64,000 nucleotides of DNA from Egbenema bharatensis (GTDB lineage Bacteria; Cyanobacteriota; Cyanobacteriia; Elainellales; Elainellaceae). A program made the translations under genes and the position numbers. Under the pieces are notes generated by a model, which worked only from the letters and a program-made list of their open reading frames with translations, did no database searches and was not told where the DNA came from. Positions 1-10,000 of the stretch are shown piece after piece. Positions within the stretch are counted from its first letter, which is position 1; the number at the start of each line of letters is the position of its first letter. Location: contig NZ_CP182236.1 in assembly GCF_048077055.1 (NCBI RefSeq), positions 3,038,001-3,102,000 of the forward strand. The letters run 5' to 3'.

Positions 1-1295
1 ATTTGAGTATTAAAGTAAGCAACTTTGTAGTTAAGCCGTTGAGCAATTTCTAAGGCGCGACGAAATGAAGACACCGCCTGCCCGTTGTTGCCCATTGCTC
101 GGTGAATCTGCCCAACCTGATCGTGGGTATTCATGATACCAAAATCGTCGTAGGATTGTTGCCGTACGTCCAGCAAGAGTTGATAGACGACTAGCGCATC
201 CTCCAGTCGATCGAGGGTGACATAGAGATTGGCTAGCCGTTGAAGTGCATCTCCAGCGTAGGCATATTGTTGAGTCGATCGCGCAATGGCAAAGGCTTCC
301 TGGTAATTAGTGGCAGCCAGATCAGGACGGTTAATCGCCAGATACTCATCGCCAATCAGCTGTTTCAGGGCTGAGATTTTATCGAACTCTTGACGGCTCT
401 GATAGATGTCTACCAGGCGTTGCTGAACGACGATCGCCTCTTCAGGTTGGCGGTTGTCTTGATAAATCCGTGAGAGCTGTTGAAGGGTAAAAATTTCAAG
501 CTCAATATCGTTTTGGGCTTGCGCTAAAACTAAGAGTTGCTGATAGGCATCGGAGGCGTTGGGATAGTCAAACCATGCCAGGTGCATTTCCCCGAGTGCC
601 TGGAGGATTTGGCGTTCGCGGTTCAGATTTTGTTCCTGTCGAGCCTGAACCAACAGGGTTTCATATAACGCTGCTGCCTGATCGCGGGCCCGCATGGATT
701 GGTAAGCCTGGGCAATGCGTAGCAACAGATCGTAGTCAACGGGCGATCGAGCCTCCACTTCCTGCTGAATATCTTCTAGCCGTTGAGTAATCACCCTGAC
801 CTCAGTGACCTGATTTTCTCGCCAGGCGATTTCCCCAACCCGGCTGAGGGATCCCACTTCTGCTTCAACCCCCAGATACCGCCTCAGGCGCAATTCCCGG
901 TTCCAAAGCTCAAATGCTCCTGCCAGATCTCCAGCCTGAAATGCTGCTTGAGCTTGCTGATTTAACTCATTTAAGGATGCATCTAGAATACTGCGTTCTT
1001 GAGGACTCAGGGGACGCTCAATCACCAGCGTCGGCAAGAGAGGATCGGGTTCGGTTAACTCCAATGGGTTTCGGGGCGCACCGTCTACCGTTTCTGCGGG
1101 TTCAGGAAAGGTGGCCGGAACATCGGGCAGATCGGGAGACAGTTCAGGCAGCACCTCTGGGGGAGGTTCGGAAGTGGGTTGGGCGATCGATGGACGTATG
1201 AGGAGCAGGGGGAGTCCGATCGAAGAGGATAGAAGAAATAGAGTCAGGAGTTGTTGGAGATGGGGGGAAAGCCCAGTCAGACGGATTTGCAGCAT
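1..1295 (-). CDS. TPR-repeat protein, secreted or membrane-anchored (3' part outside window)
   Basis: An open minus-strand frame starts at ATG 1295 and runs off the left edge without a stop (431 codons visible). Residues 1 to about 35 form a hydrophobic signal or anchor segment (GLSPHLQQLLTLFLLSS, then ending near SIAQP). A Pro/Glu-rich linker follows, then from about residue 120 a series of helical repeats with the TPR pattern (for example ALQRLANLYVTLDRLEDALV and DQVGQIHRAMGNNGQAVSSF). TPR proteins act as protein-interaction scaffolds; the partner cannot be told from sequence. A C-terminal domain such as CHAT could lie beyond the edge. The frame is free of stops and of cyanobacterial codon style, so I am confident it is a gene. 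Confidence 0.82.
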   Translation of the reverse strand, partial: MLQIRLTGLSPHLQQLLTLFLLSSSIGLPLLLIRPSIAQPTSEPPPEVLPELSPDLPDVPATFPEPAETVDGAPRNPLELTEPDPLLPTLVIERPLSPQERSILDASLNELNQQAQAAFQAGDLAGAFELWNRELRLRRYLGVEAEVGSLSRVGEIAWRENQVTEVRVITQRLEDIQQEVEARSPVDYDLLLRIAQAYQSMRARDQAAALYETLLVQARQEQNLNRERQILQALGEMHLAWFDYPNASDAYQQLLVLAQAQNDIELEIFTLQQLSRIYQDNRQPEEAIVVQQRLVDIYQSRQEFDKISALKQLIGDEYLAINRPDLAATNYQEAFAIARSTQQYAYAGDALQRLANLYVTLDRLEDALVVYQLLLDVRQQSYDDFGIMNTHDQVGQIHRAMGNNGQAVSSFRRALEIAQRLNYKVAYFNTQ

Positions 1296-1848
1296 ATTGT
1301 GAGGGGTGTTCTGTTGCTGGGGTGCTCGGTGTCGCTGGCTAAGTTGAACCGGGAAATCATTAACAAGGCCAGGATTCGCAGATAAATTTGCCCAGAAATG
1401 TTTTAAGCCGTACATATGCTCGACCTTTCTCTCATCCTTGTAAATGCAACTTTTCAAATCTGACTTGATCTGAACCAATCCGCGCCAGTCCGCCAGGTGA
1501 GTTGTTAGAGTTAGACCGGCCCAGGCAACCTGCAGAGATACACCTCTAACAGTCTAATCATTCAGCTTAGACTAATCCAAGTTTTCCTACGGTCTTCTAC
1601 ACAGAATGAATCATATTGATACAGTAAACTGACTCAATCAACTGACTCGATCAAACGGATTATGGTTTCCCATGATTTTTGCCTGGGGTCAATTGATACC
1701 CATTGATACTCAATATCAGCTACTCAGTAATATCAGTTACTCAGTTTATCCCGTTATCCAGTCGGCTCCTCTGGTGGTATGACATAATGAGTTGAACTTT
1801 GATGAATGATAAGCAAGTTGGACGATTACCAACGAGGGTGAGCAGAGC
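1296..1848. other. Intergenic region between the TPR gene and purD, with a 17-bp tandem repeat
   Basis: No coding frame is convincing here. It must hold the divergent promoters of the TPR gene (minus) and purD (plus). Two 17-base direct copies differing at one base (AATATCAGCTACTCAGT, AATATCAGTTACTCAGT) lie at 1712-1728 and 1729-1745, and several shorter CAACTGACTC-type repeats precede them. Confidence 0.6.
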
Positions 1849-3140
1849 GTGAAAGTCTTAGTTGTCGGTAATGGAGGGCGCGAACATGCCCTTGCATGGA
1901 AGTTGCTACAGTCTGCACGAATTCAAGAAGTTTTTTGCATCCCTGGGAATGGTGGGACAGCAGGGTTAGAGCGCTGTCGCAATTTGGCGTTATCGGTTAA
2001 TGATTTTGAGGGGATCAGTCGCTTCGCCCTGGTGAATAATATTGGGTTGATCGTGGTTGGGCCAGAGGCTCCTCTAGCAGCAGGTATTACAGATTATTTG
2101 CAGCAGCAGGGACTCATGGTATTTGGGCCGAGTCAGGCAGGTTCCCAAATTGAAGCGAGTAAGTCGTGGGCGAAAGCTTTGATGGAGGAAGCGAAGATTC
2201 CTACGGCCAAAGCCAAGGTGTTTACAGAGCTAGACAGGGCGATCGCCTATGTTAAAGCGCAGGATGTCCCAATTGTCGTCAAAGCGGATGGATTGGCGGC
2301 TGGGAAAGGTGTGACGGTAGCCATGACCCTTGAGGAAGCAATAACGGCGATCGAGGCAGCCTTGGGGGGACAGTTTGGCAAAGCGGGTCAGCAAATTGTA
2401 ATTGAGGAATATCTGACCGGACAGGAGGCTTCTGTTCTGGCTGTTACGGATGGAATCACGATCCGTCCCCTGATTCCGCCCAGGATCATAAGCGCATTGG
2501 GGAAGGTGATACAGGGAGCAATACGGGGGGGATGGGAGCCTACGCCCCAACTCCAGTGGTGACTCCAGAGCTGATGGAACGAATTCAGCAGGAGGTTTTG
2601 GAACCGACGATCGCCGTCTTACGCCAGCGAGACATTGACTACCGTGGAGTTCTCTATGCAGGGCTGATGATTACGCCAGAGGGTGATCCCAAGGTGATCG
2701 AATTCAATTGTCGATTCGGGGATCCAGAAATTCAAGCCGTCCTGCCACTGCTGGAAACACCTCTGGATACCGTTCTGATGGCTTGTGTCCAGCAACGACT
2801 AGAACAACTGCCGCCGATCGAATGGAAGCCAGGAGCGTCTGCCTGTGTGGTGGTGGCATCAGATGGCTATCCCGAAACCTATAAAAAGGGTCTATCCCTG
2901 CAGGGCATTGAGCGGGCTGAGGCGAAGGGAGCCATTGTTTTCCATGCGGGAACGAAACTCAAGCAAAATCAGCTGGTGACAGACGGTGGGCGTGTGTTGG
3001 GTGTAACCGCAGTGGGTGAAAGCTTTCAGGCGGCGATCGACCAGGCCTATGCAGCGGTGGATTGTATCGAATTTGAAGGAATGTATTACCGACGGGATAT
3101 TGGATATCGGGTGATTGCCCATCAGAGCATAATAGAATAG
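1849..3140 (+). CDS. purD: Phosphoribosylamine-glycine ligase (GARS), apparent -1 frameshift
   Basis: PurD joins 5-phosphoribosylamine and glycine with ATP, step two of cytosolic purine synthesis. The start is GTG 1849 (MKVLVVGNGGREHALAWKLL, the family N-terminus). The ATP-grasp part shows VVKADGLAAGKGV near residue 145. After LIP at about 2478 the frame is lost; from 2532 the protein continues in another frame with MGAYAPTPVVTPELM and the usual C-terminal half to 3140. Adding one G or C near 2477-2481 (CCGCCCAGG, expected CCGGCCCAGG) restores AQDHKRIGEGDTG and GGMGAYAPTP, giving about 430 residues, the normal length. Since purD is needed for de novo purines, a sequencing or assembly indel is more likely than a dead gene. 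nblS follows 32 bases later on the same strand. Confidence 0.93.
2477..2482 (+). other. Site of apparent single-base deletion in purD
   Basis: Reading frame of purD switches here. The observed CCGCCCAGG becomes CCGGCCCAGG in the conserved reading (I-P-A-Q-D-H). No other part of the gene is disturbed. Confidence 0.75.
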
Positions 3141-3172
3141 TAGGACTATTTGCTCAGTGGTGTTGATTTGTT

Positions 3173-5188
3173 TTGTTAAACTTGCTCAACCAGATTAGGG
3201 AAATCATCGCTCGGTGGTGGTCAGAGTTCACGCTTCAGACTCGGCTGATGGCGGTTGCCACGCTGGTCGTTTCGTTGCTCATGAGTGGTTTAACCTTTTG
3301 GGCCGTCAACTCGATTCAGCAGGATGCTCGCCTGAATGACACCCGATTTGGTCGGGATCTGGGGCTGTTGTTGGCTGCGAACGTGGCTCCTTTGATTGGT
3401 GAAGACAACCGTACGGAACTGGCTCGGTTTTCCCACAGCTTCTACAGCAGCACTTCCAGCGTCCGCTATATGCTCTATGCGGATGAGGACGGCAATATTT
3501 TCTTTGGAATTCCGTTTTCTGAATCGGAAGTGCAAAATTCCCTGACCATCCGGCGGCGGATGCAGCTTCCCGATAACTATGCCGAAAACCTGGAAGAACC
3601 AATGGTACGGCAGCACATCACCCCCGATGGTGAGGTGACGGACGTTTTTATTCCATTGAACTATAACGGCTCCTATTTAGGGGTATTGGCTTTGGGGATC
3701 AACCCAAACCCCACCGTAGTAACCTCATCTCACCTGACGCGGGATGTGACGATCGCCGTCTACATTTCCATCTGGGTCATGGTGATTTTGGGGGCGGTAT
3801 TCAACGCGCTGATTATTACCCGACCAATTAAAGAACTTTTATCTGGGGTGAAGAATATTGCGGCCGGGAATTTTAAGCAGCGGATTGATCTGCCTGTCCG
3901 GGGGGAATTGGGTGAGCTAATTCTGAACTTCAATGAAATGGCGGAGCGGCTAAAGAGTTACGAAGAACAAAATATTGAGGAACTCACTGCCGAGAAAGCC
4001 AAATTGGAAACGCTGATGTCTACGATCGCGGATGGAGCGGTTTTGTTAGACAGCAGCCTGCGAGTCATTTTGGCCAACCCAACGGCCCAGCGAATTTTTG
4101 CCTGGGATGGCAATGGGACGATCGTGGGTGAGAATGTGTTGCATCATTTACCAAGTGCCGTCAATATTGAGCTAACCCGACCCCTGTATCAGCTTGCTTC
4201 TGGTGATCCACCCTCTGAACTACGGGAAGGAGCGGAGTTTCGGATCGCCCTACCTGAACCCACCAATCGCACGGTAAGACTCTTGCTCAATACCGTTCTG
4301 GATCAACATCGGGAGAATGTGCGGGGCATTGCCATGACAGTGCAGGACATTACTCGTGAAGTGGAGCTAAACGAAGCCAAGAGTCAGTTCATTAGCAATG
4401 TCTCCCATGAGTTGCGAACGCCCTTATTCAACATCAAGTCTTTCATTGAAACCTTGCATGAGTATGGCGATAGTTTGAATGAAGTTGAACGGCGGGAGTT
4501 TTTGGAGACTGCAAACCGGGAAACCGATCGCCTGACGCGATTAGTTAATGATGTATTAGATTTATCACGGTTAGAATCCAACAAGCGGTATCACTTTGAA
4601 GCAGTTGAAATCACGCAGCCGATCGAGCAAACGATCCGTACCCATCAGCTCAACGCTAGAGATAAGGGAATTGAGCTGGTTCAGGACATTGAACCGGGTT
4701 TACCACCTGTGCTGGGCAATTACGATTTGCTGCTACAAGTATTTTCTAACTTGATGGGGAATGGTCTGAAATTTACGACTTCTGGTGGACGGGTCGCAAT
4801 TCGGGCCTATTTACTAGAGCCAGAGCATCCCCATTTTGTGGCAACCCATGTTCGAGTGGAAGTTTCGGATACGGGGATTGGCATTGATCCAGAGGATCAG
4901 GCTGCGATTTTCGATCGGTTTTTCCGCGTCGAGAATCGAGTTCATACCCTCGAAGGGACAGGGCTGGGACTGTCGATCGTGCGAAATATTATTGAGAAAC
5001 ATCACAGCGAGGTGCATCTGGTCAGTGAAGTGGGCGTGGGAACAACTTTCTGGTTTGATCTGGCAATCTTTCAGGAGAACGCGCCTGTGATTGAAAATTT
5101 GCCTACGGTTGAGCAAAATGATCTTGAGCCAGGTCAGGAAACGTTGGCGGCGGATGAGCTGGTTTTACCGGGTTCTCCAGAATCGTAA
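3173..5188 (+). CDS. nblS: Sensor histidine kinase NblS (Hik33/DspA/Ycf26 type)
   Basis: NblS is the conserved cyanobacterial membrane kinase that controls high-light, nutrient-stress and phycobilisome-degradation genes through RpaB-type regulators (family knowledge). Visible order: TM1 about 25-47 within TLQTRLMAVATLVVSLLMSG, extracytoplasmic sensor loop, TM2 about 192-215, HAMP about 215-270, PAS about 280-385, H-box with phospho-His412 (NVSHELRTPL), ATPase domain with N-box NLMGNG near 528, DTGIGI near 565 and GTGLGL near 595. The N-terminal segment WWSEFTLQTRLM is characteristic of the NblS/Ycf26 orthologue. The assigned start is TTG 3173; no ATG lies close by in frame. It follows purD closely, so co-transcription is plausible. 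Its end lies 8 bases from the end of convergent recQ. Confidence 0.93.
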   Translation: MLNLLNQIREIIARWWSEFTLQTRLMAVATLVVSLLMSGLTFWAVNSIQQDARLNDTRFGRDLGLLLAANVAPLIGEDNRTELARFSHSFYSSTSSVRYMLYADEDGNIFFGIPFSESEVQNSLTIRRRMQLPDNYAENLEEPMVRQHITPDGEVTDVFIPLNYNGSYLGVLALGINPNPTVVTSSHLTRDVTIAVYISIWVMVILGAVFNALIITRPIKELLSGVKNIAAGNFKQRIDLPVRGELGELILNFNEMAERLKSYEEQNIEELTAEKAKLETLMSTIADGAVLLDSSLRVILANPTAQRIFAWDGNGTIVGENVLHHLPSAVNIELTRPLYQLASGDPPSELREGAEFRIALPEPTNRTVRLLLNTVLDQHRENVRGIAMTVQDITREVELNEAKSQFISNVSHELRTPLFNIKSFIETLHEYGDSLNEVERREFLETANRETDRLTRLVNDVLDLSRLESNKRYHFEAVEITQPIEQTIRTHQLNARDKGIELVQDIEPGLPPVLGNYDLLLQVFSNLMGNGLKFTTSGGRVAIRAYLLEPEHPHFVATHVRVEVSDTGIGIDPEDQAAIFDRFFRVENRVHTLEGTGLGLSIVRNIIEKHHSEVHLVSEVGVGTTFWFDLAIFQENAPVIENLPTVEQNDLEPGQETLAADELVLPGSPES

Positions 5189-5196
5189 TTTTCAGA

Positions 5197-6672
5197 TCAT
5201 CTACGAATCCGATCGCACCGATCGCAGTGGCCGCAGCCTTGACCTAATTGTTTTGCAGCGTCTGGACAGCCGAAGGCCTGCAATAACCTTTGCCAGCGAC
5301 ACTGGCGGGTGGAGAGATACTGAGCCATCGGTTTTGCTAAATCCTGGGAGTCAGATAGGCGGGCTTTGGTGGTGCCGCAAATCTCGTAGTGAAAGGGATC
5401 GTGCCATTGTAATTGCCCTTTGCTGTGGAGGAGGGCCAGGGCGATCGCACCATTGGGGATCTGACGACTGATGGTATTCACATCTCCCTGTTTGGGAATC
5501 TGATGGAGCAGGGCCTGGGCCGTTTGAAACTGTTTGCGTCGCTGCTGTTGGAAATACTGCTGACGTTGGCGATCGTCTGAATCGAGCCATCCGGTGGGTT
5601 CACTGACTAAACTGAGAGCCTGGGCAGGTTCCCCATCACGGCCAGCCCGACCCACTTCCTGAACGTATTCACTCAGGAGAATCGGAACGTGAAAATGAAT
5701 CACCCAGCGCACATGGGGATGATTAATTCCCATGCCAAAGGCGGAAGTGCAAACGACAAATAATATTCTGCCGCTTAACCAGGCAGATTCGATCGCCCGT
5801 CGTTCTTCAGGACTGAGTCCAGCATGATATGCCGCAGTCGAATAGCCCTGTTGCGTCAACCATTGGGCTAAGGCTTCCCCATCCCGACGGGTGCGGACAT
5901 AGACCAGTCCAGCCTGGTGGGGGCGGGATTGCATGAATCGGAGCAATTGCTGTCGTCGTCCTCTGGGAGTCCAGGCAATGTTAACGCTCAAGTGTAAGTT
6001 GGAGCGGTAGGGACTTTGGAGGATGGTTTGAGGTTGATGGAGTCGAAGAATCTGCTGAATCGTTTGCTGTGCCTGGGGATCTGCCGTAGCAGTAAAGGCG
6101 GCGATCGTGATTCGAGTTCCGGCGGGTTTGGTTCGGAGTAAGGCCGGACGAACGGCTCCCAAGCGTTGATAAGCAGGGCGAAAGGTGTCTCCCCACTGAA
6201 CTAAACAATGGGCTTCATCCAGAATCATGCCGTTGATGACGACCTGGGGCAGGCATAAGCGTTCCCAGACGGCTGGACTGAAGAGGGTTTCTGGGGAAAG
6301 GTAGAGGAGCCTGAGCTGATTGGCTTCCAGGGCGCGGAGGGTTTGCTTACGCGCATAGCTGGATAGTTCACTGTGGAGCAGTGCTGCCGGTAAATGACGT
6401 TGCCGCAGTTCTTCCACCTGATTTTCCATCAACGCCACCAGGGGCGAAATCACCAGCGTTACGCCATGACTGAGCAGAGCAGGCAACTGAAAGCAGATGG
6501 ACTTCCCGCCTCCGGTGGGCATTACAACCAGGGCATCCTGTTGATTGAGCAAACACTGGATGATTTCTCCCTGGGGCGATCGAAAACTGGAATATCCCCA
6601 AATCGTTTGAAATTTAGATAACACAGCATTCCAGTCTGGGCTGGAGGGATTCGATCGATTGTGCAAAACCAT
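5197..6672 (-). CDS. recQ: ATP-dependent DNA helicase RecQ (short form)
   Basis: 3'-5' SF2 helicase for recombination and repair. Motif I MPTGGGKS at 51-58, DEAH at 152-155, motif III AAFTATAD, motif VI near QEVGRAGRDG. The C-terminal zinc-binding region of RecQ is visible in the last 35 residues (Cys at CRWQRLLQAFGC, then CGHCDRC). At 491 residues it lacks an HRDC domain, as is common for cyanobacterial RecQ copies. Start MVLHNRSNPSSPDW at 6672. Convergent with nblS; no terminator is visible in the 8-base gap, so read-through into antisense is possible. Confidence 0.95.
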   Translation of the reverse strand: MVLHNRSNPSSPDWNAVLSKFQTIWGYSSFRSPQGEIIQCLLNQQDALVVMPTGGGKSICFQLPALLSHGVTLVISPLVALMENQVEELRQRHLPAALLHSELSSYARKQTLRALEANQLRLLYLSPETLFSPAVWERLCLPQVVINGMILDEAHCLVQWGDTFRPAYQRLGAVRPALLRTKPAGTRITIAAFTATADPQAQQTIQQILRLHQPQTILQSPYRSNLHLSVNIAWTPRGRRQQLLRFMQSRPHQAGLVYVRTRRDGEALAQWLTQQGYSTAAYHAGLSPEERRAIESAWLSGRILFVVCTSAFGMGINHPHVRWVIHFHVPILLSEYVQEVGRAGRDGEPAQALSLVSEPTGWLDSDDRQRQQYFQQQRRKQFQTAQALLHQIPKQGDVNTISRQIPNGAIALALLHSKGQLQWHDPFHYEICGTTKARLSDSQDLAKPMAQYLSTRQCRWQRLLQAFGCPDAAKQLGQGCGHCDRCDRIRR

Positions 6673-6834
6673 TCTGAGTACCGCACCGCAACACCCTTCA
6701 GGGTTCCCGCCCCAACAAAGGTGTCAACATCGACATAATTCAGATAATCCAGATCCTCTGATCTCTAATCCTCGGAACTGTGGCAAACTAGGTTCGGTCA
6801 ATTCTGAAATGCTTTCGTGTGAGGATTATCAAAA

Positions 6835-7104
6835 ATGGTGGTGTATCCCCTAATCCAGCAGCTTCCTTGCCTTGCAGACCTCAGTGTTGGGTCTGATCTC
6901 AGTCAGCAGGGTTTACTCTGGCAGTCGATCGCCCATAGCACGTGGACTGCGATCGACTGGAGCCTGATCGCACAGTTTGAAACTGATGTATTTCGTCCGG
7001 TACGAGAATTTTTTGAAAATTTTATTGAGTCAGGGCAGATCTGGGCATTTTTAATTGGGCTGGTATTGGGCTATTTGTTTCGGAGTTTGACTTCCTACGG
7101 TTAA
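6835..7104 (+). CDS. Small membrane protein of unknown function
   Basis: 89 residues starting at ATG 6835 with one strong C-terminal membrane segment (IWAFLIGLVLGYLFRSLTSYG). The part before it is mildly amphipathic (ETDVFRPVREFFENF). I do not recognise the family. It lies divergent from recQ, 162 bases away. HIP1-related GCGATCG sequences within it are in keeping with neighbouring genes. A short TM protein with no motif can be a chance frame, so confidence is moderate; conservation in relatives would settle it. Confidence 0.5.
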   Translation: MVVYPLIQQLPCLADLSVGSDLSQQGLLWQSIAHSTWTAIDWSLIAQFETDVFRPVREFFENFIESGQIWAFLIGLVLGYLFRSLTSYG

Positions 7105-7164
7105 TCAAACTGGATAAACAGGCCGAAAAGGAGCACCCTCCCTCTGCTTCCCAGGAGCTTTGTC

Positions 7165-7350
7165 CGCTCCCTGCTTTTCTGGCAGGCAAGAGTTCATCTG
7201 GCAGGCAAGATGCTTGCGCTACGGAGGATCCTTCTCACTTCCTACTTTTTCACCTGGCAGGCAAGACTTCGGCTTGAGTGCTCAGTCGAAACGCTGCCTG
7301 CGCTACGGAGCATTCTCCTCACTCCTCACTCTCCACTCCTCACTCCCCAC
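7165..7350. repeat. Cluster of dispersed GGCAGGCAAGATGC...GCGCTACGGA repeats plus CTCCTCACT tandem
   Basis: Three incomplete copies of the cyanobacterial intergenic repeat with core GGCAGGCAAGATGC(C/T)TGCGCTACGG are seen around 7179-7225, 7256-7270 and 7292-7310. They are followed by CTCCTCACTCCTCACTCTCC-type tandem sequence to about 7350. The same repeat recurs near 28780-28845, 32990-33015 and, inverted, near 54580-54605. It encodes nothing; frames through it read QARCLRYG. Confidence 0.75.
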
Positions 7351-8334
7351 CAACGGAAACTCCGCTGCCGGAGCCGCTGCCCACTCCCAAATTGACCCGG
7401 CATAGTTTTTGGCATCAAATCCTAAATCCGACAAAATGGCGGTCAACCAGGCCGATCGAATCCCACCTGTGCAATAGGAAACAACTTGCTCTGAATCAGA
7501 AATCCCTGAAGCTCTCAGAATTTGCCTGATTTCGCTACGGGGGAGAATTTTTCCCTGGTCATCTAGAAAATCTTCATAGTGCAGATGAACCGCTCCCGGC
7601 AAATGGCCTCCCCGCGCTTCTCCATACAGCGTTGCCCCTTCATACTCGTTCTGCTCGCGGGCATCAATGATGACGAGGTTGGACTGGTTCAAACTCGCTT
7701 GCAGTTCATCCCGCTGAATTTCCCAGGCAGAAATGCGATTGACAACAAAATCACCCGGATGGGAGACGGGACTGGCAACCAATTGAGTCGGAACGCCAGC
7801 TTTATGGAGTGCCTGATATCCGCCATCGACCATCACCGCTTGCGGATGACCCAGCGTCCGCAGCATCCAAACAATCCGTCCTTCTTCCCCCCAGCCGTTT
7901 GTCGGATCTGCCACAACCACGACGGGTCTATCCTGAAACACTCCCACTTCCTGAAGTTTCTCAGTCAGAGCGCGATCGTCCTCCAGTAATTTGCCGCGAT
8001 GGGGGGGATTTTCCTGGGAAAACTGCTGCCAGGATACCGGAACGGCTCCGTGCAGATAATTCCCTGGCATAATCATGCCTCGCGCATCCAGTAGCGTTGC
8101 CCCTTGATCCAGCAGTTGCTTGGCGGTTACGGCATCCACTACCCAATGGGAATTCAACATTTGCCGCGTAGATTGAGGAGATTGTTCAGCCACAAATCGA
8201 CTACCGGTTTCGCTGGTTGCTTCGGAAAGCTGCATCTGAGCCGTTTGCTGAAGTGAAATCACTGCCCCCAGCCCTAAAATGCAGACGATCGCCGTAAATG
8301 CAGCAGCGAAGCTTACCTTGGGTTGCCCTCTCAT
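7303..8334 (-). CDS. Membrane-anchored tandem rhodanese (sulfurtransferase family)
   Basis: 343 residues: an N-terminal hydrophobic anchor or signal (FAAAFTAIVCILGLGAVISL), then two rhodanese domains, about 65-175 (inactive type, no catalytic Cys) and about 190-320 with the active loop YCTGGIRSA, Cys288. Such 3-mercaptopyruvate/thiosulfate sulfurtransferase-like proteins move sulfur to thiophilic acceptors; the substrate is not predictable. Location is probably periplasmic or thylakoid lumenal. The last 13 residues (SEEWRVRSEENAP) are read from the neighbouring intergenic repeat, so the ancestral stop was probably lost and the C-terminus extended into repeat DNA. Confidence 0.87.
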   Translation of the reverse strand: MRGQPKVSFAAAFTAIVCILGLGAVISLQQTAQMQLSEATSETGSRFVAEQSPQSTRQMLNSHWVVDAVTAKQLLDQGATLLDARGMIMPGNYLHGAVPVSWQQFSQENPPHRGKLLEDDRALTEKLQEVGVFQDRPVVVVADPTNGWGEEGRIVWMLRTLGHPQAVMVDGGYQALHKAGVPTQLVASPVSHPGDFVVNRISAWEIQRDELQASLNQSNLVIIDAREQNEYEGATLYGEARGGHLPGAVHLHYEDFLDDQGKILPRSEIRQILRASGISDSEQVVSYCTGGIRSAWLTAILSDLGFDAKNYAGSIWEWAAAPAAEFPLVGSEEWRVRSEENAP

Positions 8335-8506
8335 GTCTATAAAGTCTAAATTCTACTCAACGCTCCTTATCTCTATTGTGCTCGATTTCTCCATCCATCT
8401 AAACTGAAAATCTAAAATCCAAAATCAAATCTAAAATCTAGTTGACACTCTACCCTTCTTTTGCTGATAATTAAAGTTTGTGTGAACTTTACACTTAAAA
8501 CGAATC

Positions 8507-9865
8507 TTGGCTAACGTTGTTGTAATTGGTGCCCAGTGGGGCGATGAAGGTAAAGGAAAGATTACTGATCTGCTGAGTCGATCGGCAGATGTTGTGGTTC
8601 GCTATCAAGGTGGAGTCAACGCTGGGCACACCGTTGTTGTCCAAGATCAAACCTTTAAGCTACACCTGATACCGTCTGGAATCCTTTACCCCAGTACGGA
8701 ATGCATCATTGGTTCAGGGACGGTCATTGACCCCAAGGTACTGATCGAAGAACTGGATCAGCTCGATCAGCTCGGCATTTCTACCAAAAATCTGCTGATT
8801 TCGGAAACTGCCCACGTGACGATGCCGTACCATCGGTTGATTGATCAGGCTTCTGAAGAGCGGCGTGGTAATCACAAGATTGGTACGACCAAGCGGGGGA
8901 TTGGCCCGACCTATGCCGACAAGTCCGAACGAATCGGCATCCGCATGGTGGATTTGATGCATACCGAAGGCCTCCGCAAGCAGTTGCGCTGGACGGTTGA
9001 ATATAAAAACGCCATTTTAGAAAAGCTCTATGACTTGCCTCCCCTCGAACCGGAGGCGGTGATTGAAGAGTATATAGAGTATGCAGAGCGGCTACGTCCC
9101 CATGTGGTGGATAGCTCCGTACGAATTTATGAAGCTGTGCAGCAGCGTCGCAATATCCTGTTTGAAGGGGCCCAGGGAACGCTGTTAGATCTAGATCATG
9201 GCACCTATCCCTACGTCACCTCCTCTAATCCGGTGGCGGGTGGAGCTTGTGTGGGTGCAGGGGTGGGGCCCACCATGATCGATCGCGTGATTGGCGTGGC
9301 TAAAGCCTATACAACTCGCGTGGGGGAAGGGCCGTTCCCGACGGAGTTGGAAGGCGAGATTGGTCAGCAGTTGTGCGATCGCGGGGCAGAATTCGGTACA
9401 ACTACCGGACGAAAGCGTCGCTGTGGCTGGTTTGATGCAGTGATTGGTCGCTACGCTGTGCGGATCAATGGTCTGGACTGCCTGGCCATTACGAAGCTGG
9501 ATGTGCTGGATATGTTGGACGAAATCAAAGTCTGTGTGGCCTACGAGCTAGATGGCGATCGCTGCCTGGACTTTCCCAGTAACGCTCGCCAGTTTGCCCA
9601 ATGCCGGCCAATCTACGAAACCCTACCGGGCTGGAAACAGTCTACGGCGGATTGCCGATCGCTGAATGACTTGCCCACTCAGGCATTGGACTACCTGAAA
9701 TTCCTGGCGGAACTGATGGATGTTCCGATTGCGATCGTTTCCCTCGGTGCCAGTCGGGATCAGACTATCATCGTAGAGGATCCAATTCACGGCCCCAAAC
9801 GTGCCCTGCTTTACGATGAAAACCACTCTCCCGGAGTGAACATTCACGAAATCGGGGTCAAGTAA
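8507..9865 (+). CDS. purA: Adenylosuccinate synthetase
   Basis: PurA makes adenylosuccinate from IMP, GTP and aspartate in AMP synthesis. The start is TTG 8507: MANVVVIGAQWGDEGKGK is the invariant family N-terminus. Asp13 and His41 (NAGHTVV) are the catalytic pair; GTTKRGIGPTYADK and TTTGRKRRCGWFD are further signatures. 452 residues, close to the family norm. No in-frame ATG exists upstream near the motif, so the TTG start is needed. rplY follows 135 bases downstream on the same strand. Confidence 0.97.
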   Translation: MANVVVIGAQWGDEGKGKITDLLSRSADVVVRYQGGVNAGHTVVVQDQTFKLHLIPSGILYPSTECIIGSGTVIDPKVLIEELDQLDQLGISTKNLLISETAHVTMPYHRLIDQASEERRGNHKIGTTKRGIGPTYADKSERIGIRMVDLMHTEGLRKQLRWTVEYKNAILEKLYDLPPLEPEAVIEEYIEYAERLRPHVVDSSVRIYEAVQQRRNILFEGAQGTLLDLDHGTYPYVTSSNPVAGGACVGAGVGPTMIDRVIGVAKAYTTRVGEGPFPTELEGEIGQQLCDRGAEFGTTTGRKRRCGWFDAVIGRYAVRINGLDCLAITKLDVLDMLDEIKVCVAYELDGDRCLDFPSNARQFAQCRPIYETLPGWKQSTADCRSLNDLPTQALDYLKFLAELMDVPIAIVSLGASRDQTIIVEDPIHGPKRALLYDENHSPGVNIHEIGVK

Positions 9866-10000
9866 AGGCGGGGATGGGTGGACAAAACTCTCTGGAGTAA
9901 ATGGGTGGATGGAGCAGGTCATCCTGAACTCGACCCCTGACCCCTGACCTTAAATCTCTCTCTTCCAAACCTACTGAAGCAACATTGCGAGACAATCACT

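Noticed and set aside
7160..7529. Overlapping plus-strand frames of 60-83 residues
   Set aside because: They are translations of the dispersed repeat (QARCLRYG) and of the antisense of the rhodanese gene.
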